The notes: generated by a model from the sequence alone, not told the origin. Positions 50,501 through 53,879 are shown, counted from the stretch's first letter. The stretch is DNA of 64,000 nucleotides from Ricordea florida (GCA_949710005.1 OX453277.1:6951427-7015426), one strand, 5' to 3'. Made by a program: numbers and translations.

Positions 50501-50933
50501 AGGAAATTTGTTAAGGGTAAAGCACTGCCAACTCCAGTAGAATTAACTGAACTGAGAAAAATTTTTACTTTCAGCTTACCACACAATGAGTGATGTAGAA
50601 AAAATTGACCACCAAAGCCATACGTCGTCCGTACTGTCTCACGCTTCCATTAATACATCAGAACCATTTGAAGGCACTTACGAAACTTTTGGCAGTCATC
50701 TACTGAGCGGAATCTACGGTCAAATCGCTCATATCCGGCAGCAACCTATGGGGACACATCATGGGTTCGCACATGGTAGTCATTATCATGTAAATACTGA
50801 CCACGTGTATGACTATCACAGAAATATTATTCACTTGCAACCGAATCAGGTCCAGGCCACTGGATCATCCGTCGTAATTGATGTTCATGACGGCGACGAA
50901 GATGATGACTTTTATTTAGCACATGATAGATAA
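13354..50933 (+). CDS. 23-exon gene for a transmembrane astacin-like pseudoprotease/MAM/FN2/EGF/Ig protein
   Basis: I joined 23 coding exons; every junction has an AG acceptor and GT donor and the phases agree. Exons: 13354-13480, 14261-14386, 15166-15289, 18385-18563, 19391-19615, 19908-19952, 25438-25587, 26501-26769, 27502-27589, 28223-28396, 28889-29002, 30650-30760, 32047-32166, 32530-32640, 34615-34728, 37941-38051, 39990-40109, 42897-43007, 44517-44876, 45325-45678, 48097-48214, 48806-48930, 50575-50933. They total 3735 nt, or 1244 residues plus TAA. Approximate order by residue: signal peptide 1-18, propeptide to 64, astacin fold 65-260, linker to 275, MAM 276-444, FN2 445-502, eight EGF 503-806, two Ig 807-1044, TM 1055-1075, cytoplasmic tail to 1244. 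Most junctions are phase 1, as expected for exon-shuffled extracellular modules. The protein should lie at the cell surface, with its domains suited to adhesion or ligand binding. The astacin active site is degenerate, so proteolysis is unlikely. Meprins (astacin-MAM-TRAF-EGF-TM) are the nearest known arrangement; the FN2/EGF-array/Ig combination differs. Ligand and pathway are unknown. Confidence 0.85.
14261..14386 (+). CDS. Exon 2: end of propeptide, furin site, N-terminus of astacin domain
   Basis: The acceptor tgtcttttag and donor CTCG|GTGAG bound 42 residues (43-84). Residues 59-64 read KRRSKR, a consensus proprotein-convertase site. It is followed by a W-rich segment and NIPYAF, matching the start of mature astacins, where the pattern is W-x-x-x-IPY. 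The propeptide (about 45 residues after the signal) is short. Mature astacins need a free N-terminus for folding, so processing here would leave Asn65 at the N-terminus. The open frame continues upstream to 14041, but that part is intron. Confidence 0.85.
15166..15289 (+). CDS. Exon 3: astacin domain, central N-terminal lobe
   Basis: Residues 85-125 contain the pattern ending in [10 protein letters not shown] and DYVYIAVV, the astacin strand with the first conserved Cys (C104), expected to pair with C256. The acceptor atttcag and donor GG|GTAAGT give phase 2. Confidence 0.85.
15460..16126 (+). mobile_element. LINE reverse transcriptase 3' fragment (decayed)
   Basis: The last 137 codons read [40 protein letters not shown] and [15 protein letters not shown], the C-terminal part of non-LTR reverse transcriptases. 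Upstream frames ([16 protein letters not shown]) are homologous but broken by stops and shifts. It lies in intron 3 of the main gene, in sense orientation. Confidence 0.75.
16419..17060 (-). mobile_element. Second LINE fragment, antisense, with ATT microsatellite tail
   Basis: On the minus strand [32 protein letters not shown] and APRLWNSLP are the standard end of LINE reverse transcriptases. A frameshift near 16660 moves the continuation ([20 protein letters not shown]) to another frame. An imperfect (ATT/ATC)n run at 16460-16510 lies at the 3' side, as LINE tails often do. Confidence 0.75.
17061..18384. other. Intron 3, remainder
   Basis: AT-rich, with no repeat or frame that I can assign. 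Short open frames at 17700 and 18111 have no domain features. Confidence 0.4.
18385..18563 (+). CDS. Exon 4: astacin active-site exon, degenerate zinc motif
   Basis: Residues 126-185 include C127 and C147 (the conserved second disulfide), the SYIGKTGGG stretch and the active-site helix. Where active astacins have HExxHxxGxxHExxRxDRD, this exon encodes [19 protein letters not shown] (155-173). His155, His159, Gly162 and Arg169-Asp173 are kept. The catalytic Glu is Phe156 and the third zinc-ligand His is Asp165. The frame is open and both splice sites are good (ttttcaag acceptor, CTC|GTAAG donor), so this is not decay into a pseudogene. Known: that Glu and the third His are needed for catalysis and zinc binding in the family. 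Inferred: a non-enzymatic domain. Confidence 0.88.
18740..19081. mobile_element. MITE family A, copy 1 (intron 4)
   Basis: The ends GGTTTACTATTTACACGGGA and TTTTGTAAATGGTAAACC are imperfect inverted repeats. The interior (aaactgacatcaaaaggtat, caaccggaatttccgg) recurs at 50190 and 57964, and more distantly at 21483. Confidence 0.65.
19391..19615 (+). CDS. Exon 5: astacin C-terminal lobe with Met-turn
   Basis: Residues 186-260 contain YDYRSVMHH (204-212), equivalent to the SxMHY Met-turn. Met210 is kept but the zinc-contacting Tyr is His212. [17 protein letters not shown] and FYGC (C256) are the expected end of the domain. The acceptor is ttggtag (weak polypyrimidine tract) and the donor CCTA|GTAAG, phase 1. 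Confidence 0.87.
19908..19952 (+). CDS. Exon 6: short proline-rich linker
   Basis: A 45-nt exon encodes residues 261-275, [15 protein letters not shown]. It sits between a strong acceptor (gtttttcag) and a GTATTG donor and keeps phase 1 on both sides, so it could be skipped without a frame change. It separates the astacin fold from MAM. Without RNA this is one of the less certain exons. Confidence 0.65.
20641..20840. repeat. Two-copy tandem repeat of about 105 bp
   Basis: atgtttggatatgaaacgat and atgtttggacataaaacgat each start a unit containing cctccc/ctccca, aaatcgaaa and gagcaaa-agctga. The copies differ by perhaps 20 percent. Intron 6. Confidence 0.55.
21195..21315. repeat. Short tandem repeat of a 'gcattctggtaaaaagtg' unit
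   Basis: The motif gcattctggtaaaaagtg occurs three times, and a shorter ctctggtaaaaactg once, with ggttaaatgca spacers. Just after it (21365-21400) a small ctgctcgctcg/cgctccgcagcag hairpin is visible. Confidence 0.5.
21483..21822. mobile_element. MITE family A, diverged copy 2 (intron 6)
   Basis: It begins GTTTACCATTTGCAAGGAAA and ends ACAAATGGTAAAC, with internal caaccggaattttcggtcc. It keeps the ends and parts of the interior of the other copies but has a different middle. Confidence 0.55.
21823..23773. other. Intron 6, middle part
   Basis: It includes a locally GC-richer stretch (22480-22700, gtcgtcgtcgtcgctaggcg and ctgcggctcttcgagccgct) that looks repeat-derived. No supported exon. 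A ctgatagactgatagac trinucleotide-like run is at 23708. Confidence 0.4.
23774..24538. mobile_element. Non-autonomous TIR element with nested 'caacatttgttg' palindromes
   Basis: The left end TGATACACGGTTCAACATTT and right end (reverse) CAATACATGATTCAACATTT are inverted repeats, each followed by GTTGAGCAACAAA. An ATGGCCGCGGAAGCGTTCAA open start near 24017 and a frame through 24100 look like a remnant of a transposon accessory protein, now broken by stops. Confidence 0.55.
24960..25170 (+). mobile_element. LINE C-terminal fragment
   Basis: A plus-strand frame reads [40 protein letters not shown]. This is the common end of LINE open frame 2 (S-x-R-x-G-A-K-x-W-N-x-I-P). It is followed by AT-rich degenerate repeats of 'gat-gaatt'. 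It lies in intron 6, just upstream of the first MAM exon. Confidence 0.6.
25438..25587 (+). CDS. Exon 7: MAM domain, N-terminal part
   Basis: Residues 276-325 carry the MAM hallmarks: [10 protein letters not shown], a D-QFDW segment, then GGPNRDHS (family pattern GPxxDHT). Acceptor ttttcag, donor CATG|GTAAGT. MAM domains mediate homotypic and heterotypic contacts in meprins, neuropilins and receptor tyrosine phosphatases. Confidence 0.85.
25752..26006. repeat. 21-bp minisatellite, about 12 copies
   Basis: Units alternate gcgaagcgccaacacatagg-t and gctaagcgccaatacatagg-t, so the array also has a 42-bp higher period. Both strands are open in some frames because 21 is a multiple of three; these frames are artefacts. 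The array abuts the 3' end of the SINE at 26007. Confidence 0.85.
26007..26236 (-). mobile_element. tRNA-derived SINE
   Basis: On the minus strand the 5' end reads GCCGACCGGTTAGCTCAGTT, with a good RNA polymerase III A box (TAGCTCAGTTGG). The body includes AGGGTCTTTAAAAAACTGAG and GTGGGACGTAAAAGAACCCA, and it ends GGTGTTGTGGTCTGACCT, next to the minisatellite. This pattern matches a SINE family that I recall as common in cnidarians and other invertebrates. Intron 7. Confidence 0.65.
26501..26769 (+). CDS. Exon 8: MAM domain, core
   Basis: Residues 326-415 continue the MAM beta sandwich: GKFLFFP, then a block with [11 protein letters not shown] matching the C-L-x-F-x-Y-x-M pattern, followed by a strand with RLRVFIKQ. 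The exon starts after caaattgcag in phase 1 and ends phase 0 at CAG|GTAAAA. Confidence 0.85.
26858..27060. repeat. Dispersed repeat family B, copy 1
   Basis: Contains gttattggccaag, then gaggtcaatatcagcccatc, ttgatcgaacaagcgtggtc, aataaagaatttattatatg and ccattttg. Related copies occur at about 36740, 40150, 51163, 58638 and 59870. No coding capacity; probably a MITE. Confidence 0.55.
27502..27589 (+). CDS. Exon 9: MAM domain, C-terminal strand
   Basis: Residues 416-444 include [18 protein letters not shown], the typical MAM end (G-x-x-x-x-AIDDV followed by C). The acceptor is preceded by a long T tract. The donor AATG|GTACGG is acceptable but not ideal. The open frame runs on to 27759, past this junction, without similarity to anything I recognise. 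Confidence 0.8.
28223..28396 (+). CDS. Exon 10: fibronectin type II domain
   Basis: Residues 445-502 read as one complete FN2 module: [16 protein letters not shown], then [10 protein letters not shown] and a final KGKRC. The pattern C-x-FPF-x-Y...C...WC-x-T-x-x-x-D...C is complete. It is phase 1 on both sides. FN2 domains bind collagen/gelatin in MMP-2/9 and fibronectin, so a matrix ligand is a reasonable guess only. Confidence 0.87.
28889..29002 (+). CDS. Exon 11: EGF domain 1 (calcium-binding type)
   Basis: Residues 503-540 start DINEC (Ca2+ site) and have six cysteines, including [17 protein letters not shown]. The C-x-D-x4-Y-x-C segment fits the Asp/Asn beta-hydroxylation site. The exon is 1-1 symmetric, with donor TTG|GTAAGT. 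It is somewhat diverged (PEYMTGKNC in place of the usual G-x-T-G). Confidence 0.87.
29310..29428. repeat. Long palindrome (arms about 57 bp)
   Basis: ggtccgtactgtaaaatacg starts the left arm and its complement ends the right arm at 29428. The centre is caagcgc-gaa-gcgcttg. A shorter hairpin, cgggccgtacttcactgtac/ggcccg, lies just upstream (29216-29243). The unit at about 29165-29445 is probably a foldback MITE. Intron 11. Confidence 0.7.
29976..30276. mobile_element. Composite palindromic MITE family C, copy 1
   Basis: It opens AATTATTCGCCGAAGGCGAA, with a ggtgaatattcacc hairpin, then cctgaggcgaataatt closing the palindrome. A TIR part follows, TTAGTATAAATACATAGGTG ... CACCTGAGTATTCATACTAA. 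Two further copies are at 31344 and 61092. Intron 11. Confidence 0.75.
30650..30760 (+). CDS. Exon 12: EGF domain 2 (calcium-binding type)
   Basis: Residues 541-577: [17 protein letters not shown], then GYTCMC and GFTGKNC. All six cysteines and the Ca2+ consensus are present. The acceptor tccattcag and donor AAGG|GTAAGC bound a 111-nt, 1-1 exon. Confidence 0.9.
31344..31638. mobile_element. MITE family C, copy 2
   Basis: Same organisation as the copy at 29976: palindrome with gaggtgaatattc, then TTAGTATAAATACACAGATG and an end at CACCTGAGTATTTATACTAA. Only about 1.1 kb separates it from copy 1; EGF exon 12 lies between them. Intron 12. Confidence 0.75.
31819..31988. mobile_element. Small MITE with 5-bp target duplication
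   Basis: Ends CAGGGGCGTAACCAGG and (reverse) CAGGAGCGTAGCTAGG; G run on the left, GGACCCCCCTAGC on the right. CTGTA occurs directly outside both ends (31814-31818, 31989-31993). Intron 12. Confidence 0.65.
32047..32166 (+). CDS. Exon 13: EGF domain 3, longer subclass
   Basis: Residues 578-617: [18 protein letters not shown], then GSYKCVC and GYTGSSC. The first loop has two extra residues and an NIPGSY stretch, as in classical cbEGF modules of fibrillin. Its closest partner here is exon 17. A 120-nt, 1-1 exon. Confidence 0.9.
32530..32640 (+). CDS. Exon 14: EGF domain 4
   Basis: Residues 618-654: [35 protein letters not shown]. It resembles exon 16 closely (NPC-x-HG, GG-[FY]-SCKC, GKxCES), which suggests duplication of one exon. 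111 nt, 1-1. Confidence 0.9.
33426..34274. mobile_element. TTAA-flanked TIR element
   Basis: TTAA at 33422-33425 and 34275-34278 flanks inverted repeats GAGCCGATGTCTGTAAATAT. The 849-bp interior has no convincing protein. TTAA duplications are the mark of piggyBac-type insertion, but the ends lack the usual CCC start, so the family is uncertain. Intron 14. Confidence 0.65.
34615..34728 (+). CDS. Exon 15: EGF domain 5
   Basis: Residues 655-692: [18 protein letters not shown], then [14 protein letters not shown]. The acceptor follows a very long T-rich tract (ttttttttgtttag). 114 nt, 1-1. Confidence 0.9.
35080..36430 (+). mobile_element. LINE (CR1/L2-like) 3' part, split by a MITE
   Basis: Before the insertion a frame reads [20 protein letters not shown]. 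After it, [40 protein letters not shown] and [20 protein letters not shown] follow, with frame breaks. The 3' end runs into tgatttgatttgatttgatt at about 36405, a simple tail typical of CR1/L2-like LINEs. Sense orientation in intron 15. Confidence 0.75.
35196..35623. mobile_element. MITE inserted in the LINE, 6-bp target duplication
   Basis: Ends GAGGCCCCATTAGGGG and (reverse) GAGACCCCATTAGGGAGG; direct duplication CAAAGT at 35190-35195 and 35624-35629. The interior repeats the phrase gggatacgggatatt three times. The LINE reading frame resumes after it, so it is younger than the LINE. Confidence 0.75.
36740..36940. repeat. Dispersed repeat family B, copy 2
   Basis: attgaccaagcatgaagaca, gaggccaatatccagccacc, ttgaccgagcaagcctggtc and aataaaggatttattatatg follow the same order as in the other copies. 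Intron 15. Confidence 0.55.
37140..37320. repeat. Low-complexity AT repeat with ~100-bp duplication
   Basis: gaagcaccaatcagaagcaa-ttgcaaataa occurs twice (37136 and 37242), each followed by gataatgataatattaatta. ATT/ATA microsatellite between. Confidence 0.6.
37480..37828. mobile_element. MITE with ~80-bp inverted repeats and TTATAAT duplication
   Basis: AGGAGCCCATTACCCGGAG (left) and AGGAGCCATTACCCGGAG (right, reverse), with inner CGTTTTCACAAGTAAGGTTA arms. TTATAAT flanks both ends (37473-37479, 37829-37835). The right end lies about 110 bp upstream of EGF exon 16. Confidence 0.7.
37941..38051 (+). CDS. Exon 16: EGF domain 6
   Basis: Residues 693-729: [35 protein letters not shown]. Nearest relative is exon 14. 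The acceptor gtcgacag has a weak pyrimidine tract, but frame, phase and domain leave little doubt. Confidence 0.88.
38225..38580. repeat. Tandem repeats of an 'aaaatcgtctggcgttagac' unit
   Basis: The phrase gagtaaaatcgtctggcgtt with agaca recurs about five times between 38450 and 38545. Earlier 'cactcccaagggg' and 'gagagatagtttttta' repeats also occur. The outer ends (ttcactcccaaggggtc and gttactcttgggagtgaaa) are inverted, so the whole may be one MITE with internal expansion. Confidence 0.6.
38746..38985. repeat. Dispersed repeat family D, copy 1
   Basis: ggggacagaatctattttta and gaatctaaaaatagattctg are inverted ends of an inner unit; atggctgcgcggtttccaca and cacgtgatgagaaggacatc lie inside. 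About 85-90 percent similar by eye to 43108-43330. Intron 16. Confidence 0.65.
39009..39253. mobile_element. MITE with TCCAATTCGG termini
   Basis: TCCAATTCGGGTAATCATAC with gagtgataaa on the left; the right end is its imperfect complement (tttatcacgagtactggatt ... ccgaattgga). A cctcgtgtacaggtacac/gtgtactgtatacggggac inner arm gives a second fold. Intron 16. Confidence 0.6.
39713..39763. repeat. Hairpin of about 50 bp
   Basis: gtttccaccagtaagaaaat and its complement around a gacatgtc centre. Not at a gene end; intron 16. Confidence 0.5.
39990..40109 (+). CDS. Exon 17: EGF domain 7, longer subclass
   Basis: Residues 730-769: [18 protein letters not shown], then [16 protein letters not shown]. 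It pairs with exon 13 by length (120 nt) and loop sequence, so the array appears to contain a repeated order of long and short modules. Confidence 0.9.
40150..40330. repeat. Dispersed repeat family B, copy 3
   Basis: gaggccgatattcagccatc, ttgaacgaataagcttggtc, aataaagaattatatagcag then attttgttttaatttgtttc match the family order. Intron 17. Confidence 0.55.
40710..41068. repeat. Interspersed repeat with 'ggcggaggtaa' end
   Basis: Starts aaacaagagcgctccgagag and ends ctccgttggcggaggtaac; internal gtttggtgatgattggttga and acaaacaagcaaacgccagt. I recognise the style from anthozoan genomes but cannot assign a class. Intron 17. Confidence 0.5.
41416..42351. mobile_element. piggyBac-like non-autonomous element
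   Basis: Ends CCCTTTGCGGCCC (left) and CCCTCTACAGCCC (right, reverse) are flanked by ATAA at 41412-41415 and 42352-42355, close to the piggyBac TTAA. It carries the acidic N-terminal start of a PGBD-type transposase (41645-41896). 936 bp instead of about 2.5 kb. Intron 17. Confidence 0.65.
41645..41896 (+). pseudogene. PGBD-type transposase, N-terminal acidic fragment
   Basis: ATG at 41645 gives [20 protein letters not shown], then [20 protein letters not shown] and a GR stop. Acidic N-termini with 'L-x-x-L-D/E-D/E' are usual in piggyBac-derived proteins. The DDD domain is missing entirely. Confidence 0.5.
42365..42715. repeat. Two-hairpin repeat with a short coding relic
   Basis: A first hairpin spans ctatctattctgtgatagat; a second has arms acaattacattattcgctct and its complement ending near 42696. 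Between them atggcggccgcttcttcacg encodes [20 protein letters not shown], then [10 protein letters not shown] and a stop, a start sequence seen in several cnidarian mobile-element proteins. Intron 17, just before EGF exon 18. Confidence 0.5.
42897..43007 (+). CDS. Exon 18: EGF domain 8
   Basis: Residues 770-806: [18 protein letters not shown], then [14 protein letters not shown]. The acceptor tttcctag and donor GAAG|GTAACC bound 111 nt, 1-1. This is the last EGF before the Ig exons. Confidence 0.9.
43108..43330. repeat. Dispersed repeat family D, copy 2
   Basis: Matches 38746-38985 through gataaggggacagaatctat, atggctgcgcggtttccaca and cacttaaaatagtttcc. It runs directly into the 69-bp minisatellite. 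Intron 18. Confidence 0.65.
43315..43585. repeat. 69-bp minisatellite, about 4 copies
   Basis: Unit: agtaagagaacccagtatgg, aagatgcgttctcttacctc, attttctcttgattctgtcc, ccttgttat. The period is a multiple of three, so both strands look open; these frames are not genes. A single similar unit lies at about 325-390 on the opposite strand. Confidence 0.85.
44517..44876 (+). CDS. Exon 19: Ig-like domain 1
   Basis: Residues 807-926. An Ig pattern is clear: ENLTIDC, then LPFLWHKH (core Trp), then [11 protein letters not shown] (D-x-G-x-Y-x-C). The start is chosen at 44517 after ctctgtcag; a second in-frame acceptor six bases later (ttccag) would remove two residues. The preceding segment (about 35 residues, basic) is not part of the fold. 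Donor ACAA|GTAAGA. Confidence 0.83.
45325..45678 (+). CDS. Exon 20: Ig-like domain 2
   Basis: Residues 927-1044. CKLTATI, ISWLKDK (core Trp), then [18 protein letters not shown] give an I-set-like Ig pattern, with the second Cys in VLAC ([10 protein letters not shown], two residues later than usual). Acceptor ccgtcag, donor TATG|GTAAGT, phase 1-1. A truncated homologue of the first half of this exon lies at 11453-11634. Confidence 0.83.
46304..46719. mobile_element. MITE with 8-bp target duplication (hAT-like)
   Basis: ACCTTATC flanks both sides (46296-46303, 46720-46727). Ends CCCTGGGGGTACCCCC and (reverse) CCCGGGGTACTCCCG. Inside, ccttaaatagggtatcaatt recurs three times. Intron 20. Confidence 0.75.
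46905..47055. repeat. 32-bp tandem repeat
   Basis: actgacaaacagccaatcac-atcatggc is repeated four to five times with few changes. Intron 20. Confidence 0.8.
48097..48214 (+). CDS. Exon 21: transmembrane helix and basic stop-transfer
   Basis: Residues 1045-1083. A hydrophobic stretch of about 21 residues (1055-1075, [20 protein letters not shown] plus one) is followed by SKKKRKPK, as expected for a type I single-pass protein with a cytoplasmic C-terminus. Acceptor ttgtttag, donor AAAAG|GTAATT, phase 2. Confidence 0.85.
48633..48687 (+). CDS. Possible alternative short terminal exon
   Basis: The acceptor ggtttatttcag lies in intron 21 and matches the phase of exon 21. It would add [18 protein letters not shown] and then TGA, giving a protein with almost no cytoplasmic tail. 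No clear AATAAA follows within the next hundred bases, so it may be a cassette exon or fortuitous. Confidence 0.25.
48806..48930 (+). CDS. Exon 22: cytoplasmic tail, juxtamembrane part
   Basis: Residues 1084-1125. The tail carries [13 protein letters not shown] and a PDYDTVQNY segment. The acceptor is a tandem NAGNAG (tttcagcag), so either one or two Ser residues can follow the basic stretch. Donor GAAG|GTAAAC, phase 1. Confidence 0.8.
50190..50521. mobile_element. MITE family A, copy 3, next to the terminal exon
   Basis: Begins GTTTACCATTTACAAGGGAA, ends TTGTTAAGGGTAAA. It ends only about 55 bp before exon 23, so it may lie close to the branch point of intron 22. It was duplicated with the rest of the segment (copy at 57964). 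Confidence 0.65.
50575..50933 (+). CDS. Exon 23: terminal exon, His/Tyr/Asp-rich cytoplasmic tail
   Basis: Residues 1126-1244, then TAA at 50931-50933. Acceptor ttttactttcag. The tail holds repeated tyrosines in short acidic or small contexts (YHTM, YETF, YGQI, YDYH), a His-rich block ([13 protein letters not shown]) and an acidic end ([14 protein letters not shown]). No catalytic domain is present. Tyrosine phosphorylation and SH2 docking are possible by inference only. A degraded copy of this exon lies near 58348. Confidence 0.83.
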
Positions 50934-51015
50934 CAAGAGAAAATGAGGGATTATTATGATCTCTTGTAGATAGTCATTCAAGCCACGAATGGCGGTGAAG
51001 TTAGAAGTGTTTCAA

Positions 51016-51021
51016 AATAAA
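51016..51021 (+). promoter_or_regulatory. Polyadenylation signal of the main gene
   Basis: AATAAA about 80 bases after the stop codon at 50933. The hexamer is the canonical signal and the short 3' UTR is plausible. In the duplicated copy near 58496 it is changed to AATGAA. Confidence 0.55.
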
Positions 51022-51162
51022 CAAAGATTACATTTTCTGCGTACTTGTTTTCTTCTTGGATTGTGAAAGACTTGTGGCAGTATTTAAACAACCGCCCTAA
51101 GCTGATGCATCCACAAAAAAATATTGGCTTCAAAAACAATATTGTTATCTGGGGTCTGTATA

Positions 51163-51370
51163 AATGGGTTATTTACTAAGCGCGAGGTCAATATGGCTGG
51201 ATATCGGCCTTGTCCTCTTATACGTATTTATTCGCCTCGGCTGCCTCTCGACCCACAATGCGCCAAAGCGAAAAGGTTTGATATCCTGCCACGTTGACGG
51301 AACAAGATTGATAACTGAAAAATATATCATATGCCTACAATTAAAAGTAATTAAAACGTTTCTTGTGGGA
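51163..51370. repeat. Dispersed repeat family B, copy 4
   Basis: aaatgggttatttactaagc, gcgaggtcaatatggctgga, ttgacggaacaagattgata and aaaatatatcatatgcctac. Downstream of the main gene. Confidence 0.55.
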
Positions 51371-51799
51371 ATTCCCAAGCGATCACTCAAAATTTCTATT
51401 TCTAAATCAAGGCAGGAAGTTGAGTTACACGTCATATTACCAGTTTCATAACAAGATCCGAGCAAAGTTCAATATTGGATTGAACTTTTTTTATCGTCGC
51501 TTTCTGGTTGATTTGATTTTATTAACACAGACAAAACCAACAAACGTGTTTCACAGCACACAATTTTCTGTTTTATTGACACTAGGAGATGCCTAGCAGA
51601 CAACCAACGCCAATGGTGGTAATGTAATAGTACGATATGACGTACTAGGCAGTCGTAATTGACGTTGAACTCATCTTAAACTAAAATAACAATTCGGGTT
51701 TCTTAAAAAACTCAAAGAAACGTTTTGCGGAAGTGTAATAGTAGATTAAAAACAAACTGTTCCTCCTGAGAATCGTGACAAAACGCACTCATCAAACGC

Positions 51800-51905
51800 G
51801 GGTTAGGGTTAGGGTTAGAGTAAGGGTTACGGTTAGGGTTAGGTTTAGGGTTAGGGTTGGGGCCGGGGTTGGGGCCGGGGTCGGGGCCGGGGTCGGGGTT
51901 GGTTT
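51800..51905. repeat. Interstitial TTAGGG-type array 1
   Basis: gggttagggttagggttaga passes into degenerate ggggccggggttggggcc. It begins exactly where the left copy of the segmental duplication ends. Confidence 0.85.
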
Positions 51906-52077
51906 AATCTAAACAATCGAAGGTCAGGATTCCACTCAACAGTTAAAAAACGTTGACCAATAGCGTCAAATACACACGTCTATGACATTGAAACAGGTTT
52001 GGCTTTTCGTAAATATGGAAATCTTTAAATTATTTTCTATAGCTAGGGACTTTAATAGGAAACAGAATAACATCTGC

Positions 52078-52149
52078 TGACCCCGACGTGACTTGAACAC
52101 GCAACCTTCTGATATGGAGTCAGACGCGCTACCATTGCGCCACGGAGTC
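52078..52149 (-). tRNA. tRNA-Trp(CCA), variant anticodon loop
   Basis: The 72-nt cloverleaf has acceptor stem GACTCCG/CGGGGTC, A box TGGCGCAATGG and B box GTTCAAGTC. The anticodon loop is CTCCATA in the TCTGA/TCAGA stem, anticodon CCA. Base 37 is T where the other three copies have G; a purine is expected there, so this copy may be defective. Confidence 0.75.
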
Positions 52150-52403
52150 AAATGTGACTTACATTAGCTAAACGATATATCAATACTAATCGGAAAGTCA
52201 ATGAAAGGCAGCCTTGGGAGATGCGAGTTTAAAATGAGGAGTGTTTTTACTTACGTTTCACATAGTCAAAAAGATAGCAAACGGATTTGGTGAAAAAGGC
52301 ATTCCTAATTATTGCCAATATATAAACTTTGCTTTAGATTTCTAACCGGATTTTTAGGAAAAGCTAGCGGTTAAGAGGCTTTCTCGTGCATTAAACGAGA
52401 CCG

Positions 52404-52438
52404 CAAGGGATATATATATATATATATATATATTTATA
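52404..52438. repeat. (TA)n microsatellite
   Basis: gggatatatatatatatata tract; shorter versions follow cgagaccgcaaggg near 55560 and sit at 53868, at block boundaries of the tRNA repeats. Confidence 0.8.
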
Positions 52439-52439
52439 A

Positions 52440-53605
52440 TACAGTCCCGATACTACGCGCGATATGGTTGGTCCAAACAGCGTCCTTTATCAGAGTATAA
52501 AGGACGGTGCTCGCGTCATCCCCCGGCTTTGCGCAGTGAAAAAAGTGGCGGAATTTTTCAAAGAGTTTACCAGCTTTTCGTAAAATATTCTGAACGAGCT
52601 CGAACAAAGCATCCCTTACACTTAAAAGAATGCGAAGATGAGGAGCTCTAGGAAAATGTAGATATAGAGACCGAGTTAAACAACTAAGTCAGCACTTGTA
52701 AAAATGGGCAGTTAAATTAAGAAAAACAGGACTACGACATCAACCAGGAAACCATCAAACAATGGCGTTTTTGAATGAAACAATAAAATTGCCGAGCAAA
52801 ATACAGTTCGGTTGGTTTCAGTGCCAAGCTATGCAAAACAACAATGTGAAGTGACCAATTTACAAGTCTTCTCCGCTGAAGACGTGAATGTTGACGGCAA
52901 AAATTCGAAATGGACTGCAAACGGACTAAGTGGAAAATTCTACAGTTTCAAAGAAAAATGAAAACGATATGAAACTTGCCTACCGTCAACAGTACAAGAG
53001 GAAGACAAATCCACTTTTGCCACTGGTACAGTACTCGGCGTTGTAGTCTTGGTTGCTTAATTTGAGCTCCCTTACGTCGCAGTTAGTAAAAACGACAAAC
53101 AGTACGGATCAAACACACAGAAATTTGTTTGCGTGTCGAATTCATCTCTCCACAACATTATCATTAAAGCACAGACTAAAAGCACAAAAGAAAACTTAAC
53201 AGAAGTTCTCGCATTGACATAAACTGAGCCGTTGTCCATTCAGAAAACACGGCACACTGTCTTTAGTTTCAGCAACAAGCTAAGTAGTTCGTCTTGTTTG
53301 TTTTCTTCTGCTAAATTCCACAAATGGTTTTTTCCTCTTATTGTCTTCATGAGCCATAATTTGACTGGATTTCGATTAATTTAAGACTTGAGAATGTTTA
53401 AAAATATCTTGACTGAGCTGAAAAAAATCTCGCGTTCACAAACTTTTCAGTGCTTTGCGTTCGAACTTTGATGGTTTGACAGCCTTTGTCTTTTGAACCA
53501 ATGAGAGTGTTGGACGTATTCTTACAAGCTCGCTGATTGGCCCAAATTGCTGTACTTTATCAGAGTATAAAGGACAGTGCTGACGACATTCAGCGCGCGC
53601 GCTGA
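52440..53605. repeat. Decayed element with direct repeats
   Basis: 52461-52530 and 53533-53605 share ctttatcagagtataaagga plus gtgctga/gtgctcg in the same orientation, followed by a gcgctgaaaaa stretch in both. The interior has broken frames only (for example QSISNFCRQHSRLQRRRLVN on the minus strand near 52880). Class unknown. Confidence 0.4.
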
Positions 53606-53675
53606 AAAAAAACATTGGGAGTTGATCGAAAATAAAAGCTCGTTTTTGCGGAAAATCGCTAGTTCTTTATTATAA

Positions 53676-53865
53676 AACAAATAAATAAGCCTCCTCTGGG
53701 CTTTTGTTCTGTTATAAAGCACTTAGGAGGTGGCGAGAGCATTCAAGAAGTAGGGAGAAACACTCGCCTGCGGCTCGTGTTTCCCCCTACACTTCTCTCG
53801 TGCTCTCGTCACCTCCTGCGTGCTTTATAACAGAACAAAGCCCAGAGGAGGCTTATTTATTTGTT
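53676..53865. repeat. Long inverted repeat (arms about 90 bp)
   Basis: aacaaataaataagcctcct starts the left arm and its complement closes the right arm. The outer 45 bp differ by one indel; the inner part (gagaaacactcgcc/ggctcgtgtttcc) is less exact. It could form a large cruciform. Confidence 0.8.
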
Positions 53866-53879
53866 AAATATATATATAT

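Larger units (their letters stand above)
48999..51799. repeat. Segmental duplication, left copy (contains exon 23)
   Basis: From accctggccacaccctgaaa to caaaacgcactcatcaaacg. It matches 56812-59169 along its length with scattered substitutions and small indels. This copy has the intact terminal exon and poly(A) signal. Confidence 0.8.
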
